Positions 5,444 to 10,037 of a DNA stretch of 10,037 nucleotides are shown here, one piece after another. Source of the stretch: JAVBQJ01 sp031549115 (GTDB lineage: Bacteria; Verrucomicrobiota; Lentisphaeria; Victivallales; Victivallaceae); contig JAVBQJ010000141.1 in the NCBI GenBank assembly GCA_031549115.1, positions 1-10,037 of the forward strand, given 5' to 3'. The notes below the pieces were generated by a model, which was not told where the DNA came from, made no database searches, and saw only the letters and a program-made list of their open reading frames with translations. Numbering within the stretch: position 1 is the first letter of the stretch; the number at the start of each line of letters is the position of its first letter. Both the position numbers and the translations under genes were made by a program.

Positions 5444-7240
5444 ATGAGTTCCGGAAAATTACCGTTACGCCGCGACATCCCGGAGAAGTTGACCTGGGAT
5501 TTGCTGTCGATGTATGCCAAAGAGAGCGCCTGGGATGACGATTTCGCCAAATTACCGGAGCTCCTGGAGGCGTTCACCGCCTGGCGCGGCAAATTGAACG
5601 ACTCTCCCGCCGCGATGAAATCCGCCATCGAAGCGTTGGACGCGCTGGAGCGCTTGGGCGAAAAATTGTACACGTATGCGCATCTGCGCTCGGATGAAAA
5701 TACCGCCGATTCCGCCAACCGTTCGCGCCTGGACCGGATCGGCACTTACTTCGCCACGGTCACCGCCGCCTGTGCGTGGCTCGAGCCGGAAGTAATGGCG
5801 ATCCCGGAAGCGCGCATGGAGGAGTTGCTGAAGTCCCCCGAACTGGCTTTTTACGAGCGCAGTCTGCGGGAACTGCTGCGCGAACGCGCCCACACGCTGA
5901 GCGAACCGGAGGAGCGGATTCTCGGCGAATTCTCCGATGTGATGGGCAGCGCCGCCAAGACCTTTTCCACCTTGAACGACGCGGACATGGTGTTCAAACC
6001 GATCCGCGGCGACAAGGGCGAAAAGCTGGAAGTCACCCACGGCAACTACCGGAAGCTCCTGGAGAATCCGGACCGCAAGCTACGCCGGAAGGCTTTCCGT
6101 TCGATGTTTCAGGCCTACAAGGGCTTGGAGCACACCTTCGCCACCACCCTGGACTATACGGTCAAAGAGCATGCGGTCGAAGCGCGCATCCGCAAACACC
6201 CGAATGCGCTGGCGGCGGCGCTGTTCGAGGACAATATCCCGGAAAGTGTCTATCTGAATCTGATTGCGGCGGTGAATGCGAAGCTTCCGGCGCTGCACGA
6301 CTATTACGAGCTGCGTTCCCGGGTTCTCAAACTGAAGAAGCCGGATGTGTACGATCTGTATACGCCGCTGGTGCCGAAGCAGCACCGCAAATATACCTGG
6401 AAAGAAGCGGTGAAATTGGTCAAAGAGGCGCTGAAACCGCTCGGCGACGAATACTCTGCCATTCTGGAACGCGCCTTCAAGGAGCGCTGGGTCGACGTGA
6501 TGGAGTGCAAGGGCAAGCGTTCGGGGGCATACTCGAGCGGCTGTTACGACAGCAACCCGTATCTGCTGTTGAATTACCACGGCACGCTGAACGATGTGTT
6601 CACGCTGGCGCACGAACTGGGACATTCGCTGCATTCGCATTACTCCAACAAGCACCAGCAGTACCATTATGCCGGATACAGCATTTTCGCGGCGGAGGTG
6701 GCTTCGATCACCAACGAGCTCCTGCTGAATCATTATTTGATGCGGAACACCAGCGACCCGGATTTTCAGGCTTATCTGCTGAATCACATGGCGGACGAAG
6801 CCCGCGGCACGATCTTCCGGCAAACGATGTTCGCCGAATTCGAATTGGCCATTCACCGCAGAGCCGAAGCCGGAGAACCGCTGGTCAGCGATCTGTTGAA
6901 CCGCGAATATTTCGAGTTGAATAAAAAATATCTGGGCCCCCGCTACCATGCCGATCTTTTGATCGAGGTGGAATGGGCGCGGATTCCGCACTTCTACTAC
7001 GACTTCTACGTCTACAAATACGCCACCGGAATGGCCGCCGCGATTCAGTTGTCGTCGAAAATCCTGTCGCAGAGCGACGGCGTGACGCCGTATCTGAATT
7101 TCCTCAAGGCCGGCGATTCCAAGGATGTGCTGGATATTCTCGACGACGCCGGTGTGGATCTGCGCAAAGTGGAGGTGATCGAAGCGGCCTTGGATAACTT
7201 TGCCGCCACCGTTCAGCGCCTGAAGGCATTGTTAAAGTAA
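5444..7240 (+). CDS. pepF: Oligoendopeptidase F, M3 family metallopeptidase
   Basis: This 598-residue protein has the usual length for the family. It is a cytoplasmic zinc peptidase that cuts short oligopeptides. The N-terminal part (about 1-110) is a helical PepF-type domain. The catalytic domain has the zinc motif HELGH (His390, Glu391, His394) and the third ligand Glu418 in AAEVASITNE. The C-terminal segment HFYYDFYVYKYATGMAAA is the conserved substrate-side tyrosine/histidine motif of PepF enzymes. The start is ATG 5444: a strong AGGAGG (5429-5434) sits 9 bases before it, whereas the earlier in-frame ATG at 5426 lies upstream of that site. There is no signal peptide. A peptide-type permease gene follows 22 bases downstream, so the two may be cotranscribed and linked in peptide uptake and breakdown (inference). 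All catalytic residues are present. Confidence 0.95.
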   Translation: MSSGKLPLRRDIPEKLTWDLLSMYAKESAWDDDFAKLPELLEAFTAWRGKLNDSPAAMKSAIEALDALERLGEKLYTYAHLRSDENTADSANRSRLDRIGTYFATVTAACAWLEPEVMAIPEARMEELLKSPELAFYERSLRELLRERAHTLSEPEERILGEFSDVMGSAAKTFSTLNDADMVFKPIRGDKGEKLEVTHGNYRKLLENPDRKLRRKAFRSMFQAYKGLEHTFATTLDYTVKEHAVEARIRKHPNALAAALFEDNIPESVYLNLIAAVNAKLPALHDYYELRSRVLKLKKPDVYDLYTPLVPKQHRKYTWKEAVKLVKEALKPLGDEYSAILERAFKERWVDVMECKGKRSGAYSSGCYDSNPYLLLNYHGTLNDVFTLAHELGHSLHSHYSNKHQQYHYAGYSIFAAEVASITNELLLNHYLMRNTSDPDFQAYLLNHMADEARGTIFRQTMFAEFELAIHRRAEAGEPLVSDLLNREYFELNKKYLGPRYHADLLIEVEWARIPHFYYDFYVYKYATGMAAAIQLSSKILSQSDGVTPYLNFLKAGDSKDVLDILDDAGVDLRKVEVIEAALDNFAATVQRLKALLK

Positions 7241-7262
7241 ACGAAGGGAAACAACCAAGCGG

Positions 7263-8486
7263 ATGTGGTCGGTACTATGGCGCAGAGCATTGGTCGCCGT
7301 CGGGGTGGTGGCCGGTGTGGTGCTTCTGACATTTCTATTGTTCCGGGTCGCGGCCGGCGATCCGGCGGCAGCGTTGCTGGGGCGCAACCCCAAAGCCTCC
7401 GAGGTGGAGGCTTTGCGCCGGGATCTGGGCACCGACCTGCCGCTGTTTTACGGGCACTGGCGGGCGTCCGACGTCTATTCGCCGGCCGACTTCACCTCCG
7501 GCCGGCTGCCCAATGGCGTGAACACGCAGGGAAGTGAAGCGGTGTTTACGCGTAACTTTTCCGTCCCCGAAGCGGTCGGAGTCGAAGTGGTCCGCACCGG
7601 CGGTACCGAATGGATCACCTGGGACGAGCCGACCACAGAGTGGCGTCTGCCGCTTCATACCGACGCGGGCGAGCTCCTCAACGTTCGTTTCTTCCGCCGC
7701 CAGGAGTCGGGCTTCAACTCGCAATTTGTTCAGGCGCTGGGCGAAATCGTCCGCTTCACGCCGGAATTCCCCGGTGTCAAATTCTTCCAATTCGGCCGGA
7801 CACTGATGACGCGGGAGGAGATCTCCGGTATCCTGATCGACCGGGTGGGACCGTCGCTGGCGCTGCTGTTGCCGGTATTCGCCGGTGAAATGCTGATCGG
7901 TATCGTTTTGGCGCTGATCGCCGCCGCCGCCAAAGACTCCTGGTTCGACCGGCTGCTGCTGTTTTTGTCGGTGGCGGGACTCAGCATCAGTTATCTGGTG
8001 GTGATCATCTTCGGCCAATGGTATCTGGGGTACCGGTTGAACTGGTTTCCGGTGTGGGGCTGGGGGGGAATCGAATATCTGATTCTCCCGGTCGCCATCG
8101 GAATCGCCTGCGGCCTCGGCGGCGCGGTCCGCTTTTACCGGACGGTATTCGTCAATGAACTCTCCAGCGAATACCTCCGCACCGCCGCCGCCAAGGGGGT
8201 CGCCCCGTGGCGCATTTACGGCGTCCATCTGTTGCGCAACGCCGCGATTCCGATTATTTCCCGGGCGGCGGCGACATTGCCGTTTCTGTTCACCGGCAGT
8301 TTGCTGTTGGAAACCTTTTTCGGCATCCCGGGGCTGGGCGCCGCCGGGATCGACGCGCTGCAGAATTCCGATCTGCAGCTGCTCAAAGCTCTGGTCATCG
8401 TCAGCGCCGTCATCTTCGTGGCGCTGAACTTCCTCGCCGACATCGCCTACTTGTGGGCCGACCCCCGGCTGCGCGGCAAAGGCTGA
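7263..8486 (+). CDS. ABC transporter permease, oligopeptide/dipeptide (DppB/OppB) type
   Basis: This 407-residue inner-membrane protein has one N-terminal membrane segment (about 9-29), then the family motif AAGDPAAALLG and LRRDLGTDLPLF. About five more segments follow, near 188-212, 220-246, 260-280, 315-340 and 366-390. The cytoplasmic EAA loop that contacts the ATPase is SEYLRTAAAKGVAPWRI (about 292-308). The C-terminal ADPRLRGKG is typical of these permeases. It is longer than the usual 300-340 residues because about 100 residues (64-165) are added in the first extracytoplasmic loop; the addition looks beta-rich. It follows pepF by 22 bases, with GAAGGGA as a weak, distant ribosome site. 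The partner permease, ATPases and binding protein normally encoded alongside are not in the window, because the next gene is convergent. The substrate is probably peptides, but nickel or sugars are used by some relatives. Confidence 0.88.
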   Translation: MWSVLWRRALVAVGVVAGVVLLTFLLFRVAAGDPAAALLGRNPKASEVEALRRDLGTDLPLFYGHWRASDVYSPADFTSGRLPNGVNTQGSEAVFTRNFSVPEAVGVEVVRTGGTEWITWDEPTTEWRLPLHTDAGELLNVRFFRRQESGFNSQFVQALGEIVRFTPEFPGVKFFQFGRTLMTREEISGILIDRVGPSLALLLPVFAGEMLIGIVLALIAAAAKDSWFDRLLLFLSVAGLSISYLVVIIFGQWYLGYRLNWFPVWGWGGIEYLILPVAIGIACGLGGAVRFYRTVFVNELSSEYLRTAAAKGVAPWRIYGVHLLRNAAIPIISRAAATLPFLFTGSLLLETFFGIPGLGAAGIDALQNSDLQLLKALVIVSAVIFVALNFLADIAYLWADPRLRGKG

Positions 8487-8496
8487 CTTCCCCGCT

Positions 8497-9444
8497 TCAT
8501 TCCACCGGTGTTTTCCGGTAGATTTCGCGGCAGGAGGCGATGTATTCACCATAATTCAGCATCCGGTATTCACGCTTGATCTCCTCCACCGTCAGATCGG
8601 GGCAACGCGACTCCAGATACACCAGACAGTTGGGCTGATCGAATACCGTTTCGATCCGGTCGCCGTAACGGCGCTCGATCTCGGTCCAGTGCGCCGCAAA
8701 GGTGCTCAAATGAAACGACTGCCGGTCGAAATTGATATCGGCGACAATCATCGGCATCCCGACGTGAAAACGCAGCGTTTCACTGCGTTCGCCATGGCCG
8801 GCGATTTCATTGCCGTCGATGCCGATGATCCGGCTCCAGGCCGGGTACGCCATCGCGATGACGGCCTGGTATTTGAGCGCATAGGCATTCAACATCGTCC
8901 CGCCCGGCCACAGGCTCGGTACCACAAACAGCTCCGCGCCGCGCGCGGCCTGCGCGGCGAACACCTCTTCGAACTGGGTATCGAAGCAGATGGCGCCGCC
9001 GATTTTCAAGCCGTTCCACTCCATCAGAGGCTGCGACCAGCCGCCGCGGGACACACCGTCGGCCATCTCCTCCGGGGTGGGAAAAATCTTGCGATACGAA
9101 CCGCAAGGGCGCCCGGATTCATCAAACAGAAACGCAACATTGAAAATCTTGCCGCCCTCATTCCAGAAAAGCGGCAATACCAGCGCCACCCGCAACCGCC
9201 GGGCCGCCTGCAGCAACGGCTCCACCGGCGACCAGTCCGACAAAGCCGCCTCGCCAATCGACAACGCCTCGACGCTGTCGGGCCCATCGCCGCGAAAAAG
9301 ATTGATCGTCTCGGGAAAAATCACCAGCTCGGCGCCACGCTTCGCCGCATGCTCCAGCAAACGCACCGCCTCGGCCACCTTGTCGGCAAACGCCGGATAC
9401 ACCCGCATGCTCAAACCGATACAACAAATCCGCCGTACTTTCAT
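8497..9444 (-). CDS. Carbon-nitrogen hydrolase (nitrilase superfamily)
   Basis: This 315-residue cytoplasmic enzyme has the full Glu-Lys-Cys triad of the superfamily. Glu45 is in LVIFPET, Lys119 in GSYRKIFPTPEE and Cys153 in GGAICFDTQFEE. It ends the core with the usual beta-strand region GMPMIVADINFDR. Members cleave amides, carbamoyl groups or nitriles; the exact substrate cannot be told here. After the core there is an extension of about 60 residues (from about 255) including ERRYGDRIETVFDQ and CPDLTVEEIKREYRML, likely helical. The ATG start is backed by GGAG 8 bases upstream. The gene is transcribed alone, convergent with the permease: the two stop codons are only 10 bases apart and no terminator hairpin lies between them. 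GC content and codon use look like its neighbours. Confidence 0.92.
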   Translation of the reverse strand: MKVRRICCIGLSMRVYPAFADKVAEAVRLLEHAAKRGAELVIFPETINLFRGDGPDSVEALSIGEAALSDWSPVEPLLQAARRLRVALVLPLFWNEGGKIFNVAFLFDESGRPCGSYRKIFPTPEEMADGVSRGGWSQPLMEWNGLKIGGAICFDTQFEEVFAAQAARGAELFVVPSLWPGGTMLNAYALKYQAVIAMAYPAWSRIIGIDGNEIAGHGERSETLRFHVGMPMIVADINFDRQSFHLSTFAAHWTEIERRYGDRIETVFDQPNCLVYLESRCPDLTVEEIKREYRMLNYGEYIASCREIYRKTPVE

Positions 9445-9474
9445 TTATCACACTCCGTGTTCTTTGGTTCACAT

Positions 9475-9504
9475 AATATACTATCATATAGCGCGATTTG
9501 GCAA
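9475..9504 (-). promoter_or_regulatory. Probable promoter of the carbon-nitrogen hydrolase gene
   Basis: On the minus strand, TTGCCA (9504-9499) and TATATT (9480-9475) are 18 bases apart, with the ATG 30 bases beyond the -10 box. The AT-rich stretch stands out in GC-rich surroundings. No clear operator palindrome like that of the LacI operon is seen. Confidence 0.55.
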
Positions 9505-9598
9505 ACGCAATCCGGCAATAGTTTCGGAAAAATCCGGAATGCGGGGGCTTTTCGCCCACCCCCCGGCAGGGTCACAGGCCCCTGCACCTCTGCTGCAG

Positions 9599-9615
9599 AT
9601 ATGGCTGCGCCATAT
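9599..9615. repeat. Small perfect hairpin
   Basis: ATATGGC pairs with GCCATAT around the loop TGC. It lies in the gene-free end of the window and may be part of the composite repeat region. Confidence 0.45.
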
Positions 9616-9671
9616 CCTCCGCGACCATTTGGATGAGGAAAACGTCGGTTGGGCCAGTGTGCGCATAAAAA

Positions 9672-9705
9672 GACGGCAAAGGACGAAAAAGGACGGCAAA
9701 GGACG
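9672..9705. repeat. Short tandem repeat, 20-base unit
   Basis: The 14-base string GACGGCAAAGGACG occurs at 9672-9685 and again at 9692-9705, giving 1.7 copies of a 20-base unit. The unit itself is built from repeated GGAC/GGCAAA blocks. It lies just before the paired palindromes. Confidence 0.6.
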
Positions 9706-9713
9706 CGGCTGGT

Positions 9714-9745
9714 TGGCGCGCCATATAGCCATCTGTGGCGCGCCA
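9714..9745. repeat. Paired 10-base palindromes forming a hairpin
   Basis: TGGCGCGCCA, itself a perfect palindrome, occurs at 9714-9723 and 9736-9745. Because each is palindromic, the pair is both a direct repeat (period 22) and an inverted repeat able to form a 10 bp stem with a 12-base loop. Nearby flanking bases (CTGGT/GACAG) could partly extend the stem. Confidence 0.6.
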
Positions 9746-9795
9746 CCGACAGCCAGTTAGCCGTGGATGTGGACTCAACATGATTCAGCCATGGT

Positions 9796-9971
9796 CGCGC
9801 ATCCTCCGCAACACCGTTCGCTCGTAAGCGCGCACGGGTCGGAGCGCCGGTCAGGCGCGACCGTGTCGCTAGGAATTGGCGCAGCGAAGCTCGCGCCAAG
9901 GAGCGCGGCACGGAGCCGCCCCCGGCGAACGGCGCTGGCAACGCCAGCGCTGAGGGGGTCGGGGACGAAAA
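9796..9971 (-). repeat. GC-rich structured dispersed repeat, copy 2 (inverted)
   Basis: This is the inverted counterpart of 55-230. The first hairpin is 9932-9939 with 9943-9950, 8 bp, differing from copy 1 by one compensated base pair. The second, 9876-9899, is identical in the two copies. An additional pairing of 9790-9800 with 9855-9865 (11 bp, one G-U) is possible only here and competes with the third hairpin. The whole stretch 9505-10037 has no credible gene: the long minus-strand frame (9441-9941) has no ribosome site or domain, and its codons differ mostly at amino-acid-changing positions between the two copies. Confidence 0.75.
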
Positions 9972-10037
9972 AGCGGGCGCGCGTTGGTGAGCGAAGAGAG
10001 TTTTTGGGGGCCCATGGGGGGAAATACGGGGAGGCGC

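Noticed and set aside
9441..9941. Minus-strand open frame of 166 codons over repeat copy 2
   Set aside because: It has no ribosome site, and the related frame in copy 1 differs mainly at amino-acid-changing positions. It overlaps the promoter region of the carbon-nitrogen hydrolase gene.
55..9971. A composite transposon bounded by the terminal inverted repeats
   Set aside because: There is no transposase or target-site duplication. The interior is ordinary housekeeping and metabolic genes, and a further fragment of the repeat occurs at 4768. A dispersed repeat explains it better.

Overview
The window looks like chromosomal DNA of a Lentisphaerota bacterium, probably Victivallales/Victivallis-like. 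This is an inference from gene content and style: a prepilin-type protein with an H-X9-DG signature, a LacI-family regulator and a DUF4838 (alpha-glucuronidase-like) protein in one operon, in GC-rich DNA with dispersed GC-rich repeats. No marker gene fixes the taxonomy.

Layout. Bases 1-244 are non-coding and hold a structured repeat copy. Bases 245-4644 are a four-gene minus-strand operon, transcribed LacI regulator > DUF4838 protein > pseudopilin-like protein > SGNH hydrolase. It is read from a strong sigma70-type promoter (4679-4707) with a near-perfect palindromic operator over the start site (4658-4677). The DUF4838 gene carries a one-base frameshift in a C run near its 5' end, which cuts off the signal peptide. 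Bases 4708-4974 are intergenic, with a small repeat fragment and the tRNA promoter. Bases 4975-5294 hold three identical tandem tRNA-Asp(GTC) genes. Bases 5444-7240 encode an M3-family oligoendopeptidase F, followed after 22 bases by an oligopeptide/dipeptide-type ABC permease (7263-8486) with an enlarged first extracytoplasmic loop. A convergent carbon-nitrogen hydrolase (nitrilase superfamily) lies at 8497-9444. Bases 9505-10037 hold no credible gene but contain a second, inverted copy of the terminal repeat plus small palindromes and a short tandem repeat.

How the parts work together (inference). The minus-strand operon looks like a self-regulated carbohydrate unit: a LacI sensor, an exported DUF4838 protein related to alpha-glucuronidases, an exported esterase-like SGNH hydrolase, and a pilin-like protein that may act at the cell surface. 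PepF and the permease suggest peptide import followed by cytoplasmic hydrolysis, but the rest of the transporter is absent here.

The most unusual signals are the inverted repeat copies at the two ends, whose hairpin shows a compensatory base-pair change, and the frameshift in the DUF4838 gene. I see no CRISPR array, transposase, integrase or recognisable defence system.
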